A DNA stretch of 64,000 nucleotides from Marinomonas algicola (GTDB taxonomy: Bacteria; Pseudomonadota; Gammaproteobacteria; Pseudomonadales; Marinomonadaceae): NCBI RefSeq assembly GCF_014805825.1, contig NZ_CP061941.1, forward strand, positions 310,001 to 374,000, read 5' to 3'. Positions 36,209-44,839 of this stretch are shown here, one piece after another. The notes beneath the pieces are model-generated. The model did not search any database. It worked only from the letters and a program-made list of their open reading frames with translations, and was not told where the DNA came from. How positions within the stretch are numbered: the stretch's first letter is position 1; each line of letters begins with the position of its first letter. The position numbers and the translations under genes were made by a program.

Positions 36209-37945
36209 ATGACAGATCCAAAAGACACAAAAAAGAAAGCACTACGTAGCCAACAATGGTATGGAAAACTCGATAAAGATGGTTTTATTCACCGTAGTTG
36301 GATGAAAAATCAAGGGTACCCAGACCATAGTTTTGATGGTCGTCCAATCATTGGTATTTGTAATTCTTGGAGTGAGCTTACGCCTTGTAATGCCCATTTA
36401 CGCGAATTGGCGGAATACGTTAAACGTGGTGTTTGGGAAGCGGGTGGTGTGCCTTTAGAGTTCCCAGTTATGTCTCTTGGGGAAACTCAAATGAAGCCGA
36501 CGGCCATGTTGTTTCGTAACTTAATGAGTATGGACGTGGAAGAGTCCATGCGTGCGTATGGCATGGACGGTGTGGTCCTTTTAGGCGGTTGTGATAAAAC
36601 CACACCGGCGCAGTTGATGGGCGCGTGTTCGGTTGATTTACCCACTATTGTTGTGTCGTCTGGCCCCATGCTGAATGGTAAATATCGTGGCAAAGATATT
36701 GGTTCCGGAACGGATGTTTGGAAGTTCAGTGAAGCGGTTCGCGGTGGCAAAATGTCATTAGATGAGTTTATGAGAGCGGAGTCGGGAATGTCTCGATCTC
36801 GAGGCACTTGTATGACAATGGGAACGGCCTCAACGATGTCTTGTTTAGTGGAAGCGTTAGGTATGTCGTTACCAGAAAACGGTACCTTGCCTGCGGTGGA
36901 TGCTCGCCGTCAAGCGCTTGCCCATTTAACTGGCTCTCGTATTGTAGAGATGGTGAAAGAAGATTTAAAACCGTCAGATATCTTAACTAAATCGGCGTTT
37001 GAAAATGCCATTCGTGCCAATGCGGCGATTGGGGGATCGACGAATGCGGTTGTGCATTTGCTGGCCATTGCCGGGCGGATTGGTGTTGATCTGACATTGG
37101 AAGATTGGGATCGTATCGGTGCTGAAATCCCATGTTTAGTGAATCTCATGCCATCCGGACAGTATCTAATGGAAGATTTTCATTATGCCGGCGGTTTTCC
37201 CGCATTGATTCAGCGTCTAAGCCATGAATTTGATATGTCAGCGAATACGGTCCTGGGAGAAAGCCTAGGAGCGATTACAGAAGGCGCGGAATGTTTTAAT
37301 GAAGACGTCATTTTACCATTAGATAAGCCACTACGTAAAAACGCAGGGATTGCTGTTTTACGTGGCAATTTATCGCCTCAAGGCGCGATTATTAAACCCA
37401 GTGCGGCAACGCCTGCGTTATTACAACATACAGGGAAAGCGGTTGTCTTTGAAAATATTGAAGATTATAAAGCGCGTATTGATACCGCAGAACTAGAGGT
37501 CGATAAAGACTCTATTTTGGTGCTAAAAGGATGCGGTCCAAAAGGGTATCCCGGTATGCCTGAGGTTGGCAATATGGCCTTACCAAGTAAGCTACTGGAA
37601 CAAGGGGTTACGGATATGGTTCGTATCAGTGATGCTCGAATGAGTGGGACGGCTTTTGGTACCGTGGTTTTGCACGTGGCTCCAGAATCGACTGTGGGTG
37701 GCCCTTTAGCACTGGTACAGAACGGTGATGAAATCACTCTCGATGTGGATGGTCGTGGTTTGCATTTGCATATATCGGATGAAGAAATGGCACGCCGTAA
37801 AGCGGCTTGGATACCAGAAGAAAGTGAATATAAACGTGGTTATGCCAAATTGTATATTGATCATGTTATGCAAGCCGATGAGGGGGCCGATCTTGATTTC
37901 CTAGTGGGTAGCAGTGGTTCAACGGTTAGTAGGGAGTCTCACTAA
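36209..37945 (+). CDS. IlvD/EDD-family sugar-acid dehydratase, probably galactonate dehydratase
   Basis: This 578-residue dehydratase resembles the L-arabonate/D-xylonate branch of the IlvD/EDD family. Three cysteines in ICNSWSELTPCN, LLGGCDKTTPAQ and SRSRGTCMTMGTASTM fit the [2Fe-2S]-binding set of that branch. Context points to D-galactonate, giving 2-keto-3-deoxygalactonate for the adjacent kinase and aldolase. This takes the place of the enolase-superfamily DgoD. The ATG directly follows the upstream stop, and its own stop overlaps the next start. Confidence 0.9.
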   Translation: MTDPKDTKKKALRSQQWYGKLDKDGFIHRSWMKNQGYPDHSFDGRPIIGICNSWSELTPCNAHLRELAEYVKRGVWEAGGVPLEFPVMSLGETQMKPTAMLFRNLMSMDVEESMRAYGMDGVVLLGGCDKTTPAQLMGACSVDLPTIVVSSGPMLNGKYRGKDIGSGTDVWKFSEAVRGGKMSLDEFMRAESGMSRSRGTCMTMGTASTMSCLVEALGMSLPENGTLPAVDARRQALAHLTGSRIVEMVKEDLKPSDILTKSAFENAIRANAAIGGSTNAVVHLLAIAGRIGVDLTLEDWDRIGAEIPCLVNLMPSGQYLMEDFHYAGGFPALIQRLSHEFDMSANTVLGESLGAITEGAECFNEDVILPLDKPLRKNAGIAVLRGNLSPQGAIIKPSAATPALLQHTGKAVVFENIEDYKARIDTAELEVDKDSILVLKGCGPKGYPGMPEVGNMALPSKLLEQGVTDMVRISDARMSGTAFGTVVLHVAPESTVGGPLALVQNGDEITLDVDGRGLHLHISDEEMARRKAAWIPEESEYKRGYAKLYIDHVMQADEGADLDFLVGSSGSTVSRESH

Positions 37946-38706
37946 TGACAGATACGACGTATTCTAGTCTTGTTGGGCGTCATGCGCTCGTGACTGGAGG
38001 AGCATCCGGAATCGGTGAAGCCATAGTGAGATCTCTTGCTCAGCAAGGATGCCTTGTTAGCTTCTTTGACATTGATAAAAGCGCCGGGGAAGCCTTAACG
38101 AATGAATTATCGCAGCAAGGTTTACAGACGCATTTTAGCGATGTGGATTTAACCGATATCGAGACCTTACAGAAGAGCATTCACATTCGTATGGCTGAGT
38201 GGGGGGCGATACGAGTTTTAGTGAATAATGCCGCTAATGATCATCGTCATACTTTATCCAGTATGACGGCAGAGCAGTTTGATGCCTGCATGTCGGTGAA
38301 CTTAAAACATCATGTGTTTGCCGCGCAGACAGTGGCTCCTGCCATGGCGAAAGCAGGGGGAGGTAGCATTATTAATATGAGTTCTAACTCTTGGTTATTA
38401 GGGTTAGAGGGGTATCCGGGTTATGTGACGGCAAAAGCGGCTATTTCAGGCTTAACAAAAGCGTTAGCTCGTGAATTAGGTCGAGATAAAATACGTGTAA
38501 ATACGGTTTTGCCGGGTTGGGTTATGACAGAAAAGCAAAAACAATTGTGGCTGACTCCTGAAGCGGAGGCTGAGTTGATGCAGCAACAAGCGTTGAAGGA
38601 AAAAATGCAGCCTTCTGATGTGGCTGATTTAATTCTGTTTTTGGGCTCTGAAGATAGTCGGATGATTACAGGGCAAAACTTAGTTGTTGACGGAGGGCGT
38701 GTCTAA
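37945..38706 (+). CDS. SDR sugar 1-dehydrogenase, probably galactose dehydrogenase
   Basis: This 253-residue short-chain dehydrogenase has TGGASGIGEAI, the NNAANDHRHTLSSMT motif, a catalytic serine in INMSSNSWLLGLEGYPGY with YVTAKAA, and the ending TGQNLVVDGG. The NNA-ND-RH and SW-LGLE motifs are shared with bacterial D-xylose/D-galactose 1-dehydrogenases. That supports oxidation of free galactose to galactonolactone. It is coupled by single-base overlaps to its neighbours on both sides. Confidence 0.86.
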   Translation: MTDTTYSSLVGRHALVTGGASGIGEAIVRSLAQQGCLVSFFDIDKSAGEALTNELSQQGLQTHFSDVDLTDIETLQKSIHIRMAEWGAIRVLVNNAANDHRHTLSSMTAEQFDACMSVNLKHHVFAAQTVAPAMAKAGGGSIINMSSNSWLLGLEGYPGYVTAKAAISGLTKALARELGRDKIRVNTVLPGWVMTEKQKQLWLTPEAEAELMQQQALKEKMQPSDVADLILFLGSEDSRMITGQNLVVDGGRV

Positions 38707-39674
38707 TGGATTTATCTGAAAATAGCCGTCCGTTGTTTATTGCCATCGACTGGGGGACGACAAATTTACGTGCCTTTTTAGTGGATAAAAATGGCAACAT
38801 TCAAGCACAAAAACAAAATGAAAGTGGCATGCTGTCACTGAATAGTGATGAGTTTGAAAATGTCTTAAAAACCTTGTTAGAGGATTGGTTACGTCCCGAT
38901 TTGCCCGTGTATATGGCTGGTATGGTAGGCAGTCGAGGTGGTTGGCAAGAAGTACCTTATCAGTCCTGTCCTATAGCACTGTCGTCTTTAGCCGATCACC
39001 TCCAATGGCTAACCACTAAATTACCCTGCCCAGTGGCCATTGTTCCAGGTATCCAAGGGTTAGGTATTCATGGATATCATGATGTCATTCGAGGTGAAGA
39101 AACTCAGCTATTGGGTGCATTAGATTGGCTGGCATCACAGGGGCGAGAAGGAGAAGATCCTCTGTGTTGCATGCCAGGAACCCATTGCAAATGGGTGCAG
39201 ATTGAAGACGGAGGCATACAGCAGTTTTCTACCACACTGTCTGGAGAAATTTTCGCACGCTTAAACGACGACTCTAGTTTGGTGAAAGGTCTACCTTCTT
39301 CTGATGTATTTCATACAGATGCGTTTAATAAAGGGGTTGCAACCAGCTTAACCATGGGCGGGTTTTTACATCATTTATTTAGTACTCGTAGTCGCGTTGT
39401 ATGTGGTGAGTTAACGGCGGAAGAAGGAAGGGACTATTTATCTGGAGTGGTTATTGGTACCGATGTTAAGGATATTTTATCTGCCTTACAGCCTAGTCAA
39501 AAAAGTGTTCTCTTAATTGGCAGTCATAATTTAAGTGAGCGTTATGCTCTTGCCTTAGCGGCTCATGGATTGCGCAGTGAGTTTTTAGATGCCAGCGACG
39601 CCAGTATACGAGGTTTGAAGTATATGGCGGCGAATCACCAACATTCTTTACCCTTAACAGGAGTGGCAAATTGA
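38706..39674 (+). CDS. dgoK: 2-dehydro-3-deoxygalactonokinase
   Basis: This 322-residue DgoK-family sugar kinase phosphorylates 2-keto-3-deoxygalactonate at C6. It has the ASKHA-like phosphate motif FIAIDWGTTNLRAFLVD, MAGMVGSRGGWQEVPY, ALDWLASQ and PGTHCKWVQIEDG, all typical of DgoK. It overlaps both neighbours by one base and precedes the aldolase that consumes its product. Confidence 0.92.
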   Translation: MDLSENSRPLFIAIDWGTTNLRAFLVDKNGNIQAQKQNESGMLSLNSDEFENVLKTLLEDWLRPDLPVYMAGMVGSRGGWQEVPYQSCPIALSSLADHLQWLTTKLPCPVAIVPGIQGLGIHGYHDVIRGEETQLLGALDWLASQGREGEDPLCCMPGTHCKWVQIEDGGIQQFSTTLSGEIFARLNDDSSLVKGLPSSDVFHTDAFNKGVATSLTMGGFLHHLFSTRSRVVCGELTAEEGRDYLSGVVIGTDVKDILSALQPSQKSVLLIGSHNLSERYALALAAHGLRSEFLDASDASIRGLKYMAANHQHSLPLTGVAN

Positions 39675-40306
39675 TGACACATTCTTTTGACGCAATGATG
39701 CAAGAACTTCCAATGGTGGCCATTATGCGAGGCATTGAGCCAAGCGAAGTGCTAGATCATGGTCGAGTCCTGATTGAAGCGGGCTTTCGGATAATAGAGG
39801 TGCCATTAAATTCGCCGAATCCATTTGAAAGTATTCGCCTTTTGCAAGAGGCTTATGGAGAAAACACGCTGATCGGTGCGGGTACTGTTTTGACTATGGA
39901 GCAGTTGGCACAGTTAATCGCAACGGGAGCAGGTTTGATGGTGGCTCCTCATACGGATCCAGAGATCATTCGCGCCGCCAAGGCCGCAGGTTTATACACT
40001 ATGCCAGGGTTCTTTACCGTGACGGAAGCCTTTGCGGCTATTCACGCTGGTGCTGATGCGTTAAAAATATTTCCAGCCGAAGCCTTACCTTCTTTAAAAG
40101 TGATTTCAGCCATGGGAGCCGTGGTGCCAAAAGAAGTTCGTTTATGCCCAGTGGGAGGCGTATCACCTGATAATGTGGGTGATTATCTTGATGCTGGTGC
40201 GCGAGGGTTTGGTTTAGGCTCCGCTCTGTATAAAAAAGGACAATCTGTCGAGCAAACTCGCCTAAATGCTTTGGCGTTTTCCGCGGCGTGGAAAGAGAGA
40301 TCATAA
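39674..40306 (+). CDS. dgoA: 2-dehydro-3-deoxy-6-phosphogalactonate aldolase
   Basis: This class-I aldolase of about 210 residues (KDPG/KDPGal family) splits 2-keto-3-deoxy-6-phosphogalactonate into pyruvate and glyceraldehyde 3-phosphate. VAIMRGIEPSEV opens the barrel, EVPLNSPNPFESI is typical of the galactonate branch, and GAGTVLTMEQL and the Schiff-base lysine region ALKIFPAEALP follow. The ATG at 39674 overlaps the dgoK stop (TGATG) and is preferred to the in-frame TTG just before it. Confidence 0.93.
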   Translation: MTHSFDAMMQELPMVAIMRGIEPSEVLDHGRVLIEAGFRIIEVPLNSPNPFESIRLLQEAYGENTLIGAGTVLTMEQLAQLIATGAGLMVAPHTDPEIIRAAKAAGLYTMPGFFTVTEAFAAIHAGADALKIFPAEALPSLKVISAMGAVVPKEVRLCPVGGVSPDNVGDYLDAGARGFGLGSALYKKGQSVEQTRLNALAFSAAWKERS

Positions 40307-41178
40307 TGACGACAACCGTAACTCAAATCAGCCAGCAACGACATCATTTGGCCGAAGGTCCTTTTTGGAGTGAGGCGGAACAATCCCTGTATTGGGTAGA
40401 TATCCCTGCTTGCCAAGTTTGGTGTTGGAATCAAACAACGGGGCAATACACCCATTGGACGCTTCCCCAAAAAGTATCGGCCGTGTTTACGACACAAAGT
40501 AATCGGTTGTTGGTTACTCTCGCCGACGGTGTGGCGTATTTAGATAAAGAGACAGGCGTCTTAGCGTACTTGTGTAAACTGGACGAGGATATCCCTGGTA
40601 ACCGCAGTAATGATGCTAAGTGTGATGCTAACGGGCACTTATGGGTTGGCACTATGGATGATGCAGAAACCTCACTGACGGGGAGGCTTTGGAAAGTCTT
40701 GGCAACAGGTGAAAAGCAAAAAATGCTCGATGGTATTGGTATTGCAAATACTCTGGCTTGGGATGAAAGTCGAGATGTGTTTTATTTTGGTGATTCTATG
40801 AAAGGGGCAGTACATGCGTTTTCATCCGCTGAATTTACAGACATAAGAGACCAAGAGGCTTTTCTGAAAACGCCGGCAGGTATGGGTCCTGATGGATCGG
40901 CTATTGATGTTGAGGGGTGTCTTTGGAATGCGCAATGGGATGGCTTTCGCGTTGTACGTTATAGCCCACTAGGTGAGATATTGCAGGTTATAGAGCTGCC
41001 TTTTGCAAAACCGACCAGTTGTGCCTTTGGTGGTGCTAACGGAAACACTTTATTTATTACGTCTGCCAGTGTCGATACGAATGAGACAGAGTTGAGGGCA
41101 TCGCCTTTAGCTGGGCATGTTGTGGCCATCGAGGTGGATGTTGCTGGCGCACCTGGACAGCCGTTTGCGGGAGCATAG
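40306..41178 (+). CDS. SMP-30/gluconolactonase-family lactonase, probably galactonolactonase
   Basis: This six-bladed beta-propeller lactonase of about 290 residues should open galactono-lactone to galactonate. It contains the metal-binding LAEGPFWSEAEQSLYWVDI, GNRSNDAKCDANGHLWVGTMD and GIGIANTLAWDESRDVFYFGDS, and the SMP-30 motif GPDGSAIDVEGCLWNAQWDG. The ATG at 40306 overlaps the dgoA stop (TAATG) and is preferred to an in-frame GTG 18 nt earlier. It completes the oxidative route between the dehydrogenase and the dehydratase. Confidence 0.9.
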   Translation: MTTTVTQISQQRHHLAEGPFWSEAEQSLYWVDIPACQVWCWNQTTGQYTHWTLPQKVSAVFTTQSNRLLVTLADGVAYLDKETGVLAYLCKLDEDIPGNRSNDAKCDANGHLWVGTMDDAETSLTGRLWKVLATGEKQKMLDGIGIANTLAWDESRDVFYFGDSMKGAVHAFSSAEFTDIRDQEAFLKTPAGMGPDGSAIDVEGCLWNAQWDGFRVVRYSPLGEILQVIELPFAKPTSCAFGGANGNTLFITSASVDTNETELRASPLAGHVVAIEVDVAGAPGQPFAGA

Positions 41179-41181
41179 AAA

Positions 41182-43197
41182 ATGAAATTAGGTGTCTGTT
41201 ATTACCCTGAGCACTGGCCCAAAGAAAGGTGGGTTCAAGATGCACAAGAGATGAAAAAAATTGGTATCGAATACGTTCGAATAGGAGAATTTAGCTGGAG
41301 CACGATAGAAGCCGAGCCCGAGGTATTTAATTGGCGTTGGTTGGATGAGTCGCTGGCGGTGCTGCATGAACATGGGTTAAAGGTGATCTTGGGAACGCCA
41401 ACCGCCACTCCGCCTAAATGGTTGGTGGATAAGTACCCTTCCATGCTGGCGAAAGATGAACAGGGTCGTGTTAGAGGATTCGGTTCGCGCCGCCATTATA
41501 CCTTTGCCAGTTTGGAATATCGGGAGGAATGTCGTCGAATTGTAACCATGATGGCTGAACGTTACGGTCAGCATCCCGCGATTGTTTCATGGCAAACGGA
41601 TAATGAATTTGGGTGCCATGATACGATTCTAAGTTATGGAACTGAGGATTTGCGTGCTTTTCGTCTTTGGTTGGCGGAAAAATACCAAAGTATTGAGGCG
41701 CTAAATAAAGCATGGGGAAATGTTTTTTGGAGCATGGATTATCGCTCTTTTGATGAAGTTGAACTCCCCAACCTCACTGTAACGGAAGCCAATCCTTCTC
41801 ATCGTTTGGATTTTCAACGATGCTGTTCTGATCAAGTGGTCGCGTACAATCGCTTACAAGTCGACATTTTAAGACAGTATGCAAACGGTCGTGATCTTGT
41901 GCATAACTATATGGGCTTTTTCACCGCTTTTGATCACCATAAAGTGGGTGAAGACTTAGATGTTGCCAGTTGGGATACTTATCCTTTAGGTTTTCTTGAT
42001 CAAGAAGACATTTACACTGCAACAGAGAAACATGAATACCTTCGAACAGGCCATCCTGATTTTGGTGCTTTTCATCACGACTTATATCGAGGTTGTGGTA
42101 AAGGCCGCTTATGGATTATGGAGCAACAGCCAGGCCCGGTGAATTGGGCTCCCCATAACCCGTCCCCAGCGGATGGTGCTGTCCGTTTATGGACATGGGA
42201 GGCTTTCTCCCATGGGGCTGAAATGGTGTCTTATTTTCGCTGGCGACAAGCGCCATTTGCGCAAGAACAAATGCACGCTGGTTTGCTGAGGCCGAATGGA
42301 GAGCATGCTGAAGCGGCCATAGAAGCGGAACAGGTTGCGACGGAAGTTAAGCGTTTAGCGAGTGAGTTAGGGGTGGATGTAGACGCTTTAGTGTCTTTAC
42401 CGAGCGCTGGCTCGGTGGCCTTAATGTTTGATTATGATGCTTGCTGGTCTTTGGATATACAGCCTCAATCCAAAGCATATCGTTATCTGTTCTGGTGCTA
42501 TCGAATGTATGAAGCATTGAGAGAACTCGGCTTAAGTGTGGATATTATTTCTTCTAAGGCGGAGTTCGACCATTATCAGATGTTGGTCTTACCGGCACAA
42601 TCTTATGTGTCCCCAGAGCTAACAAGTCGTCTTGAAAGCTATAAAGGGGTTTTATTAGTGGGCCCTAGATCTGGTAGTAAGACAGAAAGCTATCAGATAC
42701 CTGAAAATTTACCTCCAGGTCCGTTGGCGAAACTGTTGCCGTTGACGGTTGAACGTGTTGATGCTTTGCCTGAACACATGCCGTTGCAAGTGAATGGTCT
42801 CTGGGGTGAAGGCATACTGAAGCACTGGCATGAGCAATTTAAAACAGAATGGCCTGTGCTGTTGCAAGATAGCGCGGGTGATCCTGTATTAGTTGGTAGT
42901 GGTCAACGTTATTACCTTGGTTCTTGCGTTGACAATAAGGTATTGAAGGCAAGCCTGACTCGGCTAGCTGAAAAAGCCAATCTAGCGCCTTACTTCCTTC
43001 CTAAAGGGGTACGTATTCGACAAAGGGGAGATCTTATTTTTGCCTTTAACTACAGTTCAATACCTCAAGTTTTCCGTCCAACGAAGGCTTTGCCTTTAAT
43101 TGGAGGTGCGAAATTAGCGCCGTGTGGTGTGGCCGTTTGGAACAAAGAGCAAGAGAAGAACAAAAAACAGTCAAAAAATGGCATTAATTGCTTTTGA
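41182..43197 (+). CDS. beta-galactosidase, GH42
   Basis: This 671-residue GH42 enzyme opens KLGVCYYPEHWPKERW. The acid/base glutamate is in SWQTDNEFGCHDT and the nucleophile glutamate in RLWIMEQQPGPVNWAPHNP, followed by the trimerisation and C-terminal domains. No signal peptide is present. With the GH36 enzyme it lets the cell take galactose from both alpha and beta linkages. It is the last gene of the coupled run, 3 bp after the lactonase gene. Confidence 0.95.
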   Translation: MKLGVCYYPEHWPKERWVQDAQEMKKIGIEYVRIGEFSWSTIEAEPEVFNWRWLDESLAVLHEHGLKVILGTPTATPPKWLVDKYPSMLAKDEQGRVRGFGSRRHYTFASLEYREECRRIVTMMAERYGQHPAIVSWQTDNEFGCHDTILSYGTEDLRAFRLWLAEKYQSIEALNKAWGNVFWSMDYRSFDEVELPNLTVTEANPSHRLDFQRCCSDQVVAYNRLQVDILRQYANGRDLVHNYMGFFTAFDHHKVGEDLDVASWDTYPLGFLDQEDIYTATEKHEYLRTGHPDFGAFHHDLYRGCGKGRLWIMEQQPGPVNWAPHNPSPADGAVRLWTWEAFSHGAEMVSYFRWRQAPFAQEQMHAGLLRPNGEHAEAAIEAEQVATEVKRLASELGVDVDALVSLPSAGSVALMFDYDACWSLDIQPQSKAYRYLFWCYRMYEALRELGLSVDIISSKAEFDHYQMLVLPAQSYVSPELTSRLESYKGVLLVGPRSGSKTESYQIPENLPPGPLAKLLPLTVERVDALPEHMPLQVNGLWGEGILKHWHEQFKTEWPVLLQDSAGDPVLVGSGQRYYLGSCVDNKVLKASLTRLAEKANLAPYFLPKGVRIRQRGDLIFAFNYSSIPQVFRPTKALPLIGGAKLAPCGVAVWNKEQEKNKKQSKNGINCF

Positions 43198-43230
43198 TTT
43201 GTTGACGAAAACCATTTTCTGATTAATACT

Positions 43231-43243
43231 GAAACTAAGTTCC
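43231..43243. promoter_or_regulatory. candidate IclR operator, copy 2
   Basis: GAAACTAAGTTCC differs from the copy at 32238-32250 by one base and shares the following ATT. It sits in the 79-bp gap before the binding-protein gene, suggesting a separate promoter under the same regulator. An AAN tract (43249-43260, AACAAGAAGAAG) follows it. Confidence 0.6.
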
Positions 43244-43276
43244 ATTTTAACAAGAAGAAGAGAGGACTCCTAAAGC

Positions 43277-44500
43277 ATGAAAAAAATTCAATCTTTGATC
43301 GTAGGTACCGTGTTAGCAACAATGATGGCATCAGCGCAAGCAGGCACATTAGTTATTAACTCTGACCAAGCGGATCCAGCACCCAAAAAAGCATTTGAAG
43401 AAATTGTGACTAAATTCAAAGCTGAGAACCCTGACGTAGAAGTGAAATATAACCTATACGATAAAGAAGGCTATAAAACCGCGATTCGTAACTGGTTAGC
43501 CACATCACCACCAGATCTTGTGTTTTGGTATGCGGGTAACCGTATGAAAACATTTGTGGAACGTGGGCTTCTAGAAGACGTTAGTGATCTCTGGGATGAG
43601 GAAAAATTACACGATGTAATGCCGACAGCAAAACCCGCGATGACGATTGACGATAAGCAATGGGGTGTTCCATATACCTATTATCAATGGGGTGTTTACT
43701 ATCGCAAAGATATCTTTGAACAATACGGCCTTACTGAACCAAAAACGTGGGATGAGTTTTTAGCGGCGAGTGCGACATTGAAAGCCAATGATATCGCTCC
43801 AGTATCGATTGGTACAAAGTATCTTTGGACTGCGGCGGGTTGGTTTGATTATATCAATATGCGTACAAACGGTTTGAAGTTCCATATTGATTTGATGGAC
43901 GGCAAAATTCCTTATACAGATGATCGTGTTCGCAAGACATTTGAAAATTGGAAACAAATGGTTGAACCAGGTTACTATCTAGAAAACCATGCGTCTTATT
44001 CTTGGCAAGAAGCGCAGCCATTTATGTACAACGGTAAAGCGGCGATGTACCTAATTGGTAACTTTATTACACCAAACTTTCCTGCTGAATTAGACGGTAA
44101 AATGGGCTTCTTCCAATTCCCAATAATCGACCCTGCTGTCGATGTAGCCGAAGATGCACCAATGGATACCATCCATATACCAGCTAAGGCAAATAATAAA
44201 GAAGATGCTCGTAAGTTCTTGAGATTTATGGCAAGAGCCGAGAACCAAACGTTGGTTAACAAAGCCTTGTTACAAATTCCTCCTCATAAAGACGCTCAAG
44301 CACCGGATAACTATTTCTTAAATAAAGGTGTGAAAATGTTAAATGAAGCGGATGGTACGGCGCAATTCTATGATAGAGATACCAACCCAAATATGGCGAA
44401 AGAAGGCATGAAAGGTTTTCAAGAGTTTATGGTTAAACCTGAGCGCTTAGATGCTATTTTAAAACGTCTAGAAAAAGTGCGCCAACGTACTTTTAAATAA
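43277..44500 (+). CDS. ABC transporter sugar-binding protein
   Basis: This 407-residue periplasmic solute-binding protein (family 1, MalE-like) has a clear signal peptide (MKKIQSLIVGTVLATMMASAQAG, broken here only by the likely cleavage after AQA). VDVKYN-like domain I, the hinge segment WGVPYTYYQWGVYYRKDIFE and MYNGKAAMYLIGNFI are typical. A GAGAGGA ribosome site and its own operator-like site allow higher expression than the permeases, as is common for binding proteins. It should deliver galactosides to the permeases at 32.3-34.1 kb. Confidence 0.93.
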   Translation: MKKIQSLIVGTVLATMMASAQAGTLVINSDQADPAPKKAFEEIVTKFKAENPDVEVKYNLYDKEGYKTAIRNWLATSPPDLVFWYAGNRMKTFVERGLLEDVSDLWDEEKLHDVMPTAKPAMTIDDKQWGVPYTYYQWGVYYRKDIFEQYGLTEPKTWDEFLAASATLKANDIAPVSIGTKYLWTAAGWFDYINMRTNGLKFHIDLMDGKIPYTDDRVRKTFENWKQMVEPGYYLENHASYSWQEAQPFMYNGKAAMYLIGNFITPNFPAELDGKMGFFQFPIIDPAVDVAEDAPMDTIHIPAKANNKEDARKFLRFMARAENQTLVNKALLQIPPHKDAQAPDNYFLNKGVKMLNEADGTAQFYDRDTNPNMAKEGMKGFQEFMVKPERLDAILKRLEKVRQRTFK

Positions 44501-44839
44501 CGCATATTTAGCTTTTTCAATAATTTAGACCTGATTCTGGTGCTTTTCTGGAATCAGGTTATTTACATTGAGTTACTCTGCCCACTTCATCTATAGAGCG
44601 TCTCGCACTCTTGAACGCCACGACACTTGGTTTATCAATTTATGTATTGAGTAAAAGGTCTTGTTCATTTTAGTTTTTTAACGGCTTACATTCTCAACAA
44701 TTTTTTACTCTGATTATTAAATGTACTGTTCTTTTCTTGAACAGAACCCAAAACAGGTTACACTTATAGCTAATCGATTCTCAATATTTTGGGTTATCAA
44801 TCAAACCATTGATTGTATTGTTTTCGCCATTGGATATGT
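44501..44839. other. 339-bp intergenic region with terminator
   Basis: Apart from the terminator-like hairpin at 44529-44559, I see no gene or clear element here. It must contain the promoter of the 5'-nucleotidase-like gene. The sequence is strongly AT-rich near its right end. Confidence 0.4.
44529..44559 (+). terminator. probable terminator of the galactoside operon
   Basis: A 9-bp stem (ACCTGATTC / GAATCAGGT) with a 13-nt loop lies 28 bp after the binding-protein stop. The following TATTTACATT is only moderately T-rich. Confidence 0.65.

Noticed and set aside
36487..36807. 106-codon minus-strand frame
   Set aside because: It is a shadow of the IlvD/EDD dehydratase gene.
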